NCBI GenBank assembly: GCA_028279545.1
Contig: JANQNN010000017.1
Coordinates: 1 to 64,000, forward strand
Direction of reading: 5' to 3'
Origin: Nitrosopumilaceae archaeon
GTDB taxonomy: Archaea > Thermoproteota > Nitrososphaeria > Nitrososphaerales > Nitrosopumilaceae
DNA length: 64,000 nt
The position numbers and the translations under genes were made by a program. Of this stretch, positions 43,337 through 51,086 are shown piece by piece (position 1 is the first letter of the stretch; each line of letters begins with the position of its first letter). The notes beneath the pieces were generated by a model. The model searched no databases. It was not told the DNA's origin and worked only from the letters and a program-made list of their open reading frames with translations.

Positions 43337-44122
43337 TTGAATGAAATTCGAGAACATCTTGACGAGCTTAGAAAACGTGTTGTACGAATTGTTCTAGTAA
43401 TTGGAATAATTACAGTTTTTTTATTAACCTTTCATGCGGTCCCTTTTGAATTTGCTGGAATGACCCTTTACTATCCCACACCTCAACCCTTGGACAACAT
43501 GGCTGCACAAATAACAAATCATATGAAAAATAATTTAGTTCCAGAAAACGTTACTTTAATTCAAACCGCTCCTGGGCAAGCCTTTTTTGCTCAAGTATAC
43601 ATTGCGGCTTTGACTGGCATCGTAATAGGAATGCCTGTAATAATCAAAGAATTAGTAGGCTTCATTAAACCTGCACTAAAGGAAAATGAAATTAATGTTA
43701 GTCGCAGTATTTCCATTCCTGCAATAGGGTTGTTTGTAGCAGGGGGCGTATTTTCTTATAACTTTGTAATACCATTCATTTTGGATTTCTTATATCGGTA
43801 TGGGGAATCAGCAGGTCTTGTTACGTTTCTTAATGTGATGGATTTTGTTACCTTTGTTTTACAATTTTTATTAGCTTTTGGTTTTTCATTTCAACTTCCC
43901 CTAGTTATGTATGCAATTACAGCTTCAGGTATGACCGACGCGGATTTTTGGAGAAAAAATATTCGATATGCAATAGTTATTATTGTAATATTTGGAGCAG
44001 TAATTACTCCGGATGGAAGTGGGGTAACCATGTGGTTTATTGCAGGCCCTATGATTGCCCTTTACGTTTCAGGAATGATAATAATTGAGCGTAAAGAACG
44101 AAATAGATTGAAAGCCCAATAA
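43337..44122 (+). CDS. tatC: Twin-arginine translocase subunit TatC
   Basis: 261 aa, six membrane helices. The N-terminus EIREHLDELRKRVVRIV is the signal-peptide-binding signature, FIKPALKENE follows in the second cytosolic loop, and FSYNFVIPFILDFL in helix 3. Exports folded proteins with the RR signal, for example copper and iron-sulfur proteins. TTG start. TatA follows. Confidence 0.95.
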   Translation: MNEIREHLDELRKRVVRIVLVIGIITVFLLTFHAVPFEFAGMTLYYPTPQPLDNMAAQITNHMKNNLVPENVTLIQTAPGQAFFAQVYIAALTGIVIGMPVIIKELVGFIKPALKENEINVSRSISIPAIGLFVAGGVFSYNFVIPFILDFLYRYGESAGLVTFLNVMDFVTFVLQFLLAFGFSFQLPLVMYAITASGMTDADFWRKNIRYAIVIIVIFGAVITPDGSGVTMWFIAGPMIALYVSGMIIIERKERNRLKAQ

Positions 44123-44256
44123 AAAATCTAAAAAACCTAGTTTTTTCATAAAAAATTATGAATAAAAGTGTAACATTTTCTTGTGACATTTGATAATCGT
44201 GTAAACATTTGAACCAAAGAACACTTAAATCTAAAAAATGCTAAAACAAAATCATA

Positions 44257-44490
44257 ATGTTCTTGATGAATATTGCAAATTTTGTTCCTGGGGGTACAGA
44301 ACTAATAATCTTAGTTGTTGTAATTGGTGTTCTAATTTTTGGCGCAAAGAAAATACCAGAACTTGCAAAAACCTTTGGAAAAGCAAAAGGGGAATTTGAA
44401 AAAGGGAAAATGGAAGGAGAAAAAGAGCTTAAAGATTTTAAAGAAAAAACCTCCGAAGACGTTAACGGTAATAAGCCCAAATCAGACTAG
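44257..44490 (+). CDS. tatA: Twin-arginine translocase subunit TatA
   Basis: 77 aa. Short N-terminal helix (~12-28), glycine hinge and amphipathic FGAKKIPELAKTFGKAKGEFEKG, the typical TatA/E shape. The upstream 134 bp hold three near copies of a TGTAACATTT-type motif (44169-44212), perhaps a promoter element. Stop overlaps the convergent SRPBCC gene by 4 bp. Confidence 0.93.
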   Translation: MFLMNIANFVPGGTELIILVVVIGVLIFGAKKIPELAKTFGKAKGEFEKGKMEGEKELKDFKEKTSEDVNGNKPKSD

Positions 44491-44915
44491 ATTTCAGCAA
44501 CTTTTATTAATTTATCCAAAATAATGGGAAATTCATTTTCAATTTGGTTTTTATTAAAAAAATTGGAAAATTTGTGTGAGATTTTTGGTTTTAAATCTAG
44601 ATTTACTTCTATCCTTACCTTGTCTTCAAGTTGTTCAAATTTTTCTATAATTTTAGATCCTTTCAAATCTCCACCAACAAAATAAACTTCATGACGATAT
44701 GGCCTTTCAATTACATGCTTTGCCATCACAACAAATTCTTTTTGTGCCAGCTTTAGATGTTGTTCAACAAGAGTGTTATTTGGTCTAGAAGAAATTATTC
44801 TCATAGATGGGAAAAATTCTGGAATAAGTGTTTGAAGAGATTCATAATTTGTAACTATATCAAAAATTTTTTCTCTAGATACTTTGGAAAATTTTTCAAA
44901 CTTTACTTTTGCCAA
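44487..44915 (-). CDS. SRPBCC/START-like lipid- or ligand-binding protein
   Basis: 142 aa, one START-like domain. FEKFSKVSREKIFDIVTNYESLQTLIPEFFPSMRI and RPYRHEVYFVGGDLKGSKIIEKFEQLEDKVRIEV look like the coenzyme-Q-binding (COQ10/polyketide cyclase) branch. It sits 11 bp after ubiX on the same strand, which hints at a role around quinone or prenylated molecules. TTG start. Confidence 0.78.
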   Translation of the reverse strand: MAKVKFEKFSKVSREKIFDIVTNYESLQTLIPEFFPSMRIISSRPNNTLVEQHLKLAQKEFVVMAKHVIERPYRHEVYFVGGDLKGSKIIEKFEQLEDKVRIEVNLDLKPKISHKFSNFFNKNQIENEFPIILDKLIKVAEI

Positions 44916-44925
44916 TTGTTGTTTA

Positions 44926-45489
44926 TTATGTTCCCCATCGTGGGTATAAATTATGTTCTAAATCAAATTGATCCAAACATTTGCCAACACCATGATTTAC
45001 AATGTCGTCTATAGATTTTGGTTTTGTATAAAATTCAGTAACAGGTGGCAGAATAACAACTCCAATTCTAGATAATTTTAACATGTTTTCAAGATGAATT
45101 GGAGAAAGAGGAGTTTCTCTAACCATTAAGATTAATTTTCGTGATTCTTTGATTGTAACTCCAGCCGCTCTTGCAACCAGAGTATCATCATATCCATTTG
45201 CAATGGCAGAAAGTGTTTTCATACTACATGGCGCCACAATCATCCCATCAACCTTATGGGTTCCACTTGAAACACTTGATGCCATATTTTTTTCATCAGA
45301 ACAAGTCGTTGCTAAAGATTTTAAATCATCCAATGAGTAATCCGTTTCCATTTTGACACATTTTTCAGCCCATTCAGACATAACAAGATGGGTTTCAATA
45401 CCTATTTTTTTAAGAATTTCAAGCATTCTAATTCCATAAATTACACCAGTACTTCCAGTTATTCCAATAATTAATTTCATAATTTTCAT
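44926..45489 (-). CDS. ubiX: Flavin prenyltransferase UbiX
   Basis: 187 aa. Makes prenylated FMN for UbiD-type decarboxylases. IGITGSTGVIYGIRMLEIL binds FMN, APCSMKTLSAIANGYDDTLVARAAGVTIKESRKLILMVRETPLSPIHLENMLKL is the diagnostic core. ATG 45489; ATG 45480 is also possible. No ubiD in the window; MqnD and MqnE genes elsewhere suggest a link to menaquinone. Confidence 0.93.
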   Translation of the reverse strand: MKIMKLIIGITGSTGVIYGIRMLEILKKIGIETHLVMSEWAEKCVKMETDYSLDDLKSLATTCSDEKNMASSVSSGTHKVDGMIVAPCSMKTLSAIANGYDDTLVARAAGVTIKESRKLILMVRETPLSPIHLENMLKLSRIGVVILPPVTEFYTKPKSIDDIVNHGVGKCLDQFDLEHNLYPRWGT

Positions 45490-45544
45490 AATGATTTACA
45501 GTATTTTATCTAATTGTTTTAAAGTAGAAATTATCACTAGAAAA

Positions 45545-45679
45545 TTAGTAGTTTTGCGCATCCTCATTTTGGGATTCATTATTATTAGCTTCATCCAATT
45601 CTTTTTGGGCCCTCTTTTTCTTAATCCAAAGAGACACACCCCCAGCTGCCATTGCAGTCAATAAAATTACTCCTGCCAT
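45545..45679 (-). CDS. Small membrane protein with charged tail
   Basis: 44 aa, ATG 45679: MAGVILLTAMAAGGVSLWIK then KKRAQKELDEANNNESQNEDAQNY. One helix and a polar tail. It fills the 247-bp gap between ubiX and purP. Function unknown. Confidence 0.6.
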   Translation of the reverse strand: MAGVILLTAMAAGGVSLWIKKKRAQKELDEANNNESQNEDAQNY

Positions 45680-45802
45680 CTGTAGCTCAAAGGAATAAAA
45701 CACAATTCAGGTTAAACGGCTTTAAAAAAAAATCTTTTGATATCTAAAAAGATCAAGAATTTTTTGAAATTAGTTATATTACCTCTATTTTGTACAAAAA
45801 AT

Positions 45803-46894
45803 ATGATAAAGAGTTCTGAGATCAAAAAAATAGTAAATAATTATTCAGACGTTCGAATAGGCGTGTTAGGAAGCCATTCTGCCCTTGAAGTGATGGATGG
45901 TGCCAAGGAAGAAGATTTTCAAACTACAGTATTTTGCCAAAAGGGAAGGGAGGGGCCATATCAAAGGTTTGGAAGAATTGCAGACGAAATAGTGGTTTTA
46001 AATAAATTTAAAGATATGGCATCGGCCACAAATCAAAAAAACCTCAGAGAAACAAACACTATAGTTGTGCCACATAGATCACTTACTGTTTATCTTGGCT
46101 ACAAGATCCTTGAGAATTCATTTAAGGTTCCAATTTTTGGCAATAGAAAATTATTTCAAGCAGAAGAACGTACTGCAAAGAGAAATCAATATTATTTGTT
46201 AGAAAAAGCCAGGATCAAATTTCCAAAGTTATTCAAAAATCCCAAGAACATAAACAAACCCTGTATAGTTAAGGTTCAAGAAAAGAATAGACCCCTTGAA
46301 CGGGCATTTTTTACGGTTTCTTCTTACAAGGATTATTTAGAAAAATCTGAATTGAAAATAAAACAAGGACTAATTTCAAAAAAAGATTTAGAAAAATCAA
46401 GCATTGAGGAATTAGCAATTGGCACATACATGAATTTTAACTATTTTCATACTCCAATATCAGACCAGGTGGATTTTATTGGAATTGAGCGTAGACTACA
46501 AACAAATCTTCACGATTTTAATGCCCTTCCTGCAAGACAACAATTGGAAATTGACCTAGACCTTCAAAATATAGAAGTAGGCCATACACCAGCAAGTATT
46601 AGGGAATCTCTTCTTGAAAAGGTGATAAAGATGGGAGACAAGTTTGTAGCAGCAGTAAAAAAAGAATACGCACCTGGAATAATAGGGCCATTTTCCCTTC
46701 AGAGTGTAATTACCAAAGATCTTGAACTAATTGTTTATGATGTTTCACTTCGAGTTCCAGGAAACCCAATAGTTGCTACAACTAGTCCATATACCAAATA
46801 TCAATATGGTCAGACATTTGGAGTGGGAAGAAGAATAGCTATGGAGATAAAAAGAGCTCAAGAAGAAGGGCGTCTAGATGAAATAGTAACCTGA
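45803..46894 (+). CDS. purP: FAICAR synthetase PurP
   Basis: Archaeal ATP-grasp enzyme that uses formate in place of PurH transformylase, AICAR to FAICAR. RIGVLGSHSALEVMDGAKEEDFQTTVFCQKGREGPYQRF is diagnostic, with AERTAKRNQYYLLEKA, the ATP-grasp IVKVQEKNRPLERAFF and YAPGIIGPFSLQSVIT. 363 aa from ATG 45803; the frame extends back to 45737, but those 22 residues are hydrophobic and not typical of PurP. Confidence 0.94.
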   Translation: MIKSSEIKKIVNNYSDVRIGVLGSHSALEVMDGAKEEDFQTTVFCQKGREGPYQRFGRIADEIVVLNKFKDMASATNQKNLRETNTIVVPHRSLTVYLGYKILENSFKVPIFGNRKLFQAEERTAKRNQYYLLEKARIKFPKLFKNPKNINKPCIVKVQEKNRPLERAFFTVSSYKDYLEKSELKIKQGLISKKDLEKSSIEELAIGTYMNFNYFHTPISDQVDFIGIERRLQTNLHDFNALPARQQLEIDLDLQNIEVGHTPASIRESLLEKVIKMGDKFVAAVKKEYAPGIIGPFSLQSVITKDLELIVYDVSLRVPGNPIVATTSPYTKYQYGQTFGVGRRIAMEIKRAQEEGRLDEIVT

Positions 46895-46912
46895 ATAAAA
46901 TTAAAAATAAAT

Positions 46913-47032
46913 AAAAAAATTTTTAGATAAAATTAAGGGCGTAAACCTCTTTTTTACAGAACTTTGAGAGATTTCCTCCCGTTGTCAGGTCTTTGAATGC
47001 CTGATTGCCTTTTTCGTTCTGCGAGGTTACGC
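46913..47032 (-). ncRNA. Candidate structured RNA (minus strand)
   Basis: Read on the minus strand, GCGTAACCTC (47032-47023) pairs with GAGGTTTACGC (46949-46939, one bulge). CAGAAC pairs with GTTCTG inside it. Between them are a CAGG/CCTG hairpin with a 10-nt loop and a GGGAG/CTCTC hairpin containing a G-U pair possible only on this strand. A T7 run at 46919-46913 could end transcription. No protein frame with a start exists. Family not recognised. Confidence 0.55.
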
Positions 47033-47206
47033 GGTTTTAATCGTCAGATTTTTCAACTAACGACATCAATTACTATAAGAATTTCTAGTATTTAACATTC
47101 TGTATTAAATTTTTTAATTAATTATAATATTTTATGTAAAATTTTTAGACCATGCCCTTTTTACTAACAATAAATTCAGAGGGATTTAGTTAATTTACAA
47201 AAAAAA

Positions 47207-47212
47207 TTTATT
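47207..47212 (+). promoter_or_regulatory. TATA-like box of the candidate RNA at 47234
   Basis: TTTATT preceded by an A-rich BRE-like run, centred 25 bp before 47234, where the outer helix of the predicted RNA begins. Confidence 0.4.
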
Positions 47213-47233
47213 CATTTTAAAATTAAATTAAAC

Positions 47234-47336
47234 TGTTAATTGGCCTGATTGGGAAATATGTTGAATACCTAACGTTTTGTTTCAAATAATTAAACGGTTT
47301 GATGTTTGAAATAGAACTGCTGGGCGCCAATTAACA
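47234..47336 (+). ncRNA. Candidate structured RNA (plus strand)
   Basis: About 103 nt. P1 is a perfect 11-bp helix, TGTTAATTGGC (47234-47244) with GCCAATTAACA (47326-47336). P2 is TTGGG (47249-47253) with CCTAA (47268-47272). P3 is 13 bp, GTTTTGTTTCAAA (47274-47286) with TTTGAAATAGAAC (47305-47317), with two G-U pairs that exist only on the plus strand. A TATA box lies 25 bp upstream, and a separate hairpin plus a T run follows. No known family recognised. Confidence 0.6.
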
Positions 47337-47340
47337 CCTA

Positions 47341-47377
47341 AATTTTTCGTAGGAAAAATTCCAAAATTTGTTTTTTT
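47341..47377 (+). terminator. Hairpin and T-run terminator after the candidate RNA
   Basis: AATTTTTC-GTAG-GAAAAATT, a perfect 8-bp stem, is followed by TTTTTTT at 47371-47377. Confidence 0.5.
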
Positions 47378-47422
47378 AAAAAAGAGATTTAGATACCAAA
47401 AAATTTTAAATCATTGAGATAC

Positions 47423-47682
47423 ATGACAAGAAATATTTTCATTCGCGAAATAATTACCATCCTAAAAGAACCAAAATTGTGTCCTACCTGTAAAAAAGAA
47501 GACAGATTGGAAAAAGAAATAGTACGTGAAAATAGGTCGGGGGGGAAACTATTTTGTGCTCCCGTTGTGAAGCATTAATTGTTATTACAAATCACAATTT
47601 AAAAACCGTGGAACTAGATGCTTTTGATGATTCCATAATTATGTTAAAAGAGCCTCACTTGATACGAAAGGTAACTTATTGA
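47423..47682 (+). pseudogene. Zinc-ribbon gene interrupted at a G7 run
   Basis: Frame 0 from ATG 47423 encodes MTRNIFIREIITILKEPKLC then PTCKKEDRLEKEI, but ends at 47578 (51 aa) soon after the seven G at 47539-47545. Shifting to the -1 frame at that run joins the first CPTC to a second CSRC and continues to 47682, giving one ~86-aa protein with a complete Cys4 ribbon. Either one G is lost (true or sequencing error), or a -1 frameshift at the slippery G-GGG-GGG makes the full protein. Function unknown. Confidence 0.7.
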
Positions 47683-47746
47683 TCAACCAATATATTCAAG
47701 AAAATGATTATTTTTTTGCTGATGATTAAGAAAGCATAACTGAAAA

Positions 47747-48397
47747 ATGATGATTTTGCCGAATTATGAAGCATTTTATTTTAAAAAGCTGAAAATTGAA
47801 AACTCTACATATTATTCAAATTTATTAAAGATATTGGAAAATTCACCAGAAATAATTGTAAAGGCACAAAAGTTTGCACTTGAAAAACACCGAAATCAAA
47901 AAAGAAAGGATGGCGTGGTTTTGTTTATAGAACATCTTGTGGAGGTTGTAAATCGATTAAAAAATTTGGGAATTTTTAATCCAAATGTATTATGTGCTGC
48001 TTGGTTACATGACACCATAGAACACACTGACACCACCTTTGATGAAATAAACGAAATATTTGGAAATACAATTGCTGTTTTAGTTTTGTCACTGACAAAA
48101 GACATGAATCTTCCTAAAAAAGAAAGAGAGTTACAATACGTTAAACAGTTGAGGGAAGCAAGTTGGGAGGCAAAAATAATCAAATTTTGTGATATTTCTA
48201 CAAACCTAAAAGACATTTCAAATTCTCCAATGTCAAAAAATAAGAAAAATAAAAATGTAAAAAAATTATTCCATTATTTGAGAATTATCAAAAAAGATTT
48301 GGCCGAAAATAATTCATCTTATTTGAAAATTCAAGAATTTATAGAAGGAATAAATGTAATTGGAGCCAAATATAGACAAAAACCAATTTTCATTTAG
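47747..48397 (+). CDS. HD-domain ppGpp-hydrolase-like protein
   Basis: 216 aa. SpoT/MESH1-type HD domain: AQKFALEKHRNQKRKDGVVLFIEHLVEVV (H48, H63), the CAAWLHDTIEHTDTT motif with H88-D89, and IKFCDISTNLKDI for the last metal and substrate ligands. It lacks the synthetase and TGS parts, so it matches small alarmone hydrolases. Archaea are not known for ppGpp signalling, so another nucleotide may be the substrate. ATG start; a second ATG one codon later is equally good. Confidence 0.85.
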   Translation: MMILPNYEAFYFKKLKIENSTYYSNLLKILENSPEIIVKAQKFALEKHRNQKRKDGVVLFIEHLVEVVNRLKNLGIFNPNVLCAAWLHDTIEHTDTTFDEINEIFGNTIAVLVLSLTKDMNLPKKERELQYVKQLREASWEAKIIKFCDISTNLKDISNSPMSKNKKNKNVKKLFHYLRIIKKDLAENNSSYLKIQEFIEGINVIGAKYRQKPIFI

Positions 48398-48457
48398 ATT
48401 TTTTCAAAATTATTAGGCAAAAAGTAATTTATCTTTCTAAATAAAATATGGCAACAT

Positions 48458-48652
48458 ATGAGTAAATTGCCGAAAAACTTTCCAGAATATATGATAATGA
48501 TTAAGAGCTTGAATAGAAGAATTTCTGATTTGCAAATAAAAATTAAAAAAATTAATGAGACAAAAGAAAAAAAGCAAATTCAATCAAATATAGAAAAATA
48601 CCAAGAGGAAGTACAAAGAATAAAATCTTTATTTCCAAAGGTTTTTTTTTGA
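48458..48652 (+). CDS. Small coiled-coil protein
   Basis: 64 aa, almost all one coiled coil: MIKSLNRRISDLQIKIKKINETKEKKQIQSNIEKYQEEVQRIKSLF. No membrane segment. Follows the HD gene by 60 bp. Function unknown. Confidence 0.65.
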   Translation: MSKLPKNFPEYMIMIKSLNRRISDLQIKIKKINETKEKKQIQSNIEKYQEEVQRIKSLFPKVFF

Positions 48653-48666
48653 GGAAATTACTTGAT

Positions 48667-49092
48667 TTAAACTTCCATGCTTTCTTTAAGTAGATTATTT
48701 CTAACAAGAATTGGTATCTTGTAAAAGGCACCTAATGCCAAGGCATCAGAAGCCCTATAATTTCTTAAAACCATGTCCTTTTTGCCGGTAAAATAGAGAT
48801 TTGCGCGCAAAACGTTTCCACTCTCATAAATTTTTACTTTAACCAAATACAGTTCATTTTCCTCGCAAATATCTTCAATTAATTTGTAAATAGATGGGAC
48901 AGAATCATCAGGAGTTTCAGAAAAACTTGAAATATGTTTTGCAACTTCGCCAGAAAACGCTCTCATGTGAAATTCTTTTCCATCTGATGCTTTGAGAACC
49001 ACCATTCCTTCTACAGCATATGGATCTACAAATCCTACATAATCAATTGTTATTGGTTCGTAACCATGATCTAATTTTTGTTTGATATCCAT
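48667..49092 (-). CDS. DUF151 bifunctional-nuclease-family protein
   Basis: 141 aa from ATG 49092. ITIDYVGFVDPYAVEGMVVLKASDGKEFHMRAFSGEVAKHI and SDALALGAFYKIPILV are the DUF151 core; relatives have been reported as DNase/RNase, and some bind nucleotides. A TATA box at 49121-49128 predicts a transcript start near 49099, so the longer TTG start at 49110 would lie upstream of the RNA and is rejected. Confidence 0.88.
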   Translation of the reverse strand: MDIKQKLDHGYEPITIDYVGFVDPYAVEGMVVLKASDGKEFHMRAFSGEVAKHISSFSETPDDSVPSIYKLIEDICEENELYLVKVKIYESGNVLRANLYFTGKKDMVLRNYRASDALALGAFYKIPILVRNNLLKESMEV

Positions 49093-49120
49093 GGATAGGT
49101 TATCATACAAATTTTGTGCT

Positions 49121-49128
49121 TATAAATA
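49121..49128 (-). promoter_or_regulatory. TATA box of the DUF151 gene
   Basis: On the minus strand TATTTATA lies ~33 bp before ATG 49092; it settles the start of the gene. Confidence 0.5.
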
Positions 49129-49218
49129 TATTAATTTTGTAATAAATTTGAAATACGTTTCTGACGATCAGTTTCAAAGACCCCAAATTATTTAACATGA
49201 GTAATAAATCAAAGCTTA

Positions 49219-51033
49219 ATGTCAACAAATCCAGAAAAAGCGGTTTCTTACATACTTACAAAATCCGTGTCAGAACACATGAATAAAGATGTATTATTAT
49301 TAAATCAAAATACCCTTACAAGAGAAGCTGCAAGAATGCTTCAGCATTATGAAACTGATGATATTATTGTAACTGATGAAAAAACAGATCCTATTGGAAT
49401 TGTTACCGACGAGGATATTTTAAGAAAAGTAAGTGATGTTACTGTTAACGCAGAAGCTACATCATTAAAGGATGTAATGAGTACCCCATTAATTGTAATA
49501 AATGAAAAAGCAACTCTGCAGGATGCACTCCATAAAATGAGAGATAACAATATTAGGAAATTACCTGTCATCAATAAAAAAAATCAAGTTATTGGAATTA
49601 TTTTTCAGGCTACAATTGCAAATGCAATCCGAGAAGCTACTGCCACTCAACCTCGGCTTTTAAGTCCTCCAATTAAAGCAATTTTAGGAAATTTGGGATT
49701 TGTTCTGCAATTTGCTGGAGTTTTACTACTAGTTCCCGCTATTGTTGCTACAATCTTAGCTGAGACCGATATTGCCACAGGGATTTATCTCAATACAGTT
49801 TTGTTGTTGGTAACTGGATTTTTCCTTAATTCTTACGGGGAAAAAGCAAGCTTAAATTTACAACAAGCTTCGGTTTTGGTGTTTTCTAGTTTGTTCCTAT
49901 TAACATTATTTGGAACAACACCATACTTGTACATCTCCACTCCAGATTTGACCCCAGTAGAGGCATTTTCTAATGCATTTTTTTCAAGTGCAGCTGGATT
50001 TACAACAGGAGGAATATCACTATATGACGAACCCGAAAATTTGCAACAAAGCTTTACTTTCTATCGAAGTTTTACTCAATTGGTTGGAGGAATGAGTTTC
50101 ATTTATCTGGTTATTACAGCTTTTTATCCAGAGTCTAAGCTAAGATCTATGAGAGGTTTTATTTCAGGTAGAACCCTACACATGAGAGAACTGTTTGGAA
50201 CAATTACGGTTATTTTTGCCCTTTACATTGTAATTGTCGCTCTTTTATTGTGGATTTTTGGCGAAAATAACCTTATGGATGATTTTTCTTTGGCTATGAG
50301 CACGTTAGCTACTGGAGGGTTTGTTCCAGATTCAAAAATTTTACAAGATTTGTTATGGCAAGAACAAATTGTTTTAATGGGTGCAATGATTCTAGGTGCA
50401 CTACCATTTACTTTTCACTATGCCTTTGTAAGGAAAAAGTTTCTATCTCCAAAACTTGGAAAAGAAGTTCTAACATATTTTGCAATCTTAAGTGGTGCAA
50501 CATTGCTTTTCATTCTTATTAGTGGTTACAATCCTTTGGACAGTGCTTTTTACACTGTATCTGCCAGTACAACTGCCGGGCTCCAAAATGAAAGCTTGTC
50601 AGGGCTAAATCCAACAGGCCATGGGATTTTAATGGTTTTAATGATCATTGGTGGATGTGGTTTTTCCACAGCAGGCGGTTTTAAAATATATCGACTATTA
50701 CATTTAAAAAATTTTAGAGCGGTATTGGAAAAGGAAAAACGTCTAAAACTTTCAAATGAAACAAAAAAAGAAGTTTACTCTACAATAATAATTCTAACTT
50801 TATTTCCAATTATCTCATTAATTACTGCAGCCCACTTGGCATCTATTGAAGATGTAAGTTTTGAGAACGCATTTTTTGAATCAGTTGGAGTAATTACGAC
50901 CGGAGGACTATCTGCAGGAGTAATTGACATTGATACCGATTCGGCAACAAAAATGGTGTTAGGATTTCTTATGATTTTTGGAAGATTGGAAATTATAGCT
51001 ATTATCTATATTTTTGTTCCTAAATTAATTTAA
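49219..51033 (+). CDS. CBS-pair fused to TrkH-type K+ transporter
   Basis: 604 aa. Residues ~15-135 form a CBS pair (VSEHMNKDVLLLNQ, DPIGIVTDEDILRKV, LPVINKKNQVIGII). From ~165 it is a TrkH/KtrB membrane protein with four pore loops: FSSAAGFTTGGIS, STLATGGFVPDS, SASTTAGLQNES and ESVGVITTGGLSAG. In Trk/Ktr systems control usually comes from a separate TrkA/RCK protein; none is adjacent. The CBS pair may instead sense ATP/ADP or SAM and gate the channel. ATG start. Confidence 0.9.
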   Translation: MSTNPEKAVSYILTKSVSEHMNKDVLLLNQNTLTREAARMLQHYETDDIIVTDEKTDPIGIVTDEDILRKVSDVTVNAEATSLKDVMSTPLIVINEKATLQDALHKMRDNNIRKLPVINKKNQVIGIIFQATIANAIREATATQPRLLSPPIKAILGNLGFVLQFAGVLLLVPAIVATILAETDIATGIYLNTVLLLVTGFFLNSYGEKASLNLQQASVLVFSSLFLLTLFGTTPYLYISTPDLTPVEAFSNAFFSSAAGFTTGGISLYDEPENLQQSFTFYRSFTQLVGGMSFIYLVITAFYPESKLRSMRGFISGRTLHMRELFGTITVIFALYIVIVALLLWIFGENNLMDDFSLAMSTLATGGFVPDSKILQDLLWQEQIVLMGAMILGALPFTFHYAFVRKKFLSPKLGKEVLTYFAILSGATLLFILISGYNPLDSAFYTVSASTTAGLQNESLSGLNPTGHGILMVLMIIGGCGFSTAGGFKIYRLLHLKNFRAVLEKEKRLKLSNETKKEVYSTIIILTLFPIISLITAAHLASIEDVSFENAFFESVGVITTGGLSAGVIDIDTDSATKMVLGFLMIFGRLEIIAIIYIFVPKLI

Positions 51034-51086
51034 AATTTTTAAAAAATAAAGATAAAATTTAATGTTACAAGGACAGAGTTATTTCC

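Noticed and set aside
46950-47038. Minus-strand frame reading RLKPRNLAERKRQSGIQRP
   Set aside because: No ATG, GTG or TTG start in frame before a stop; the same bases fit the structured RNA better.
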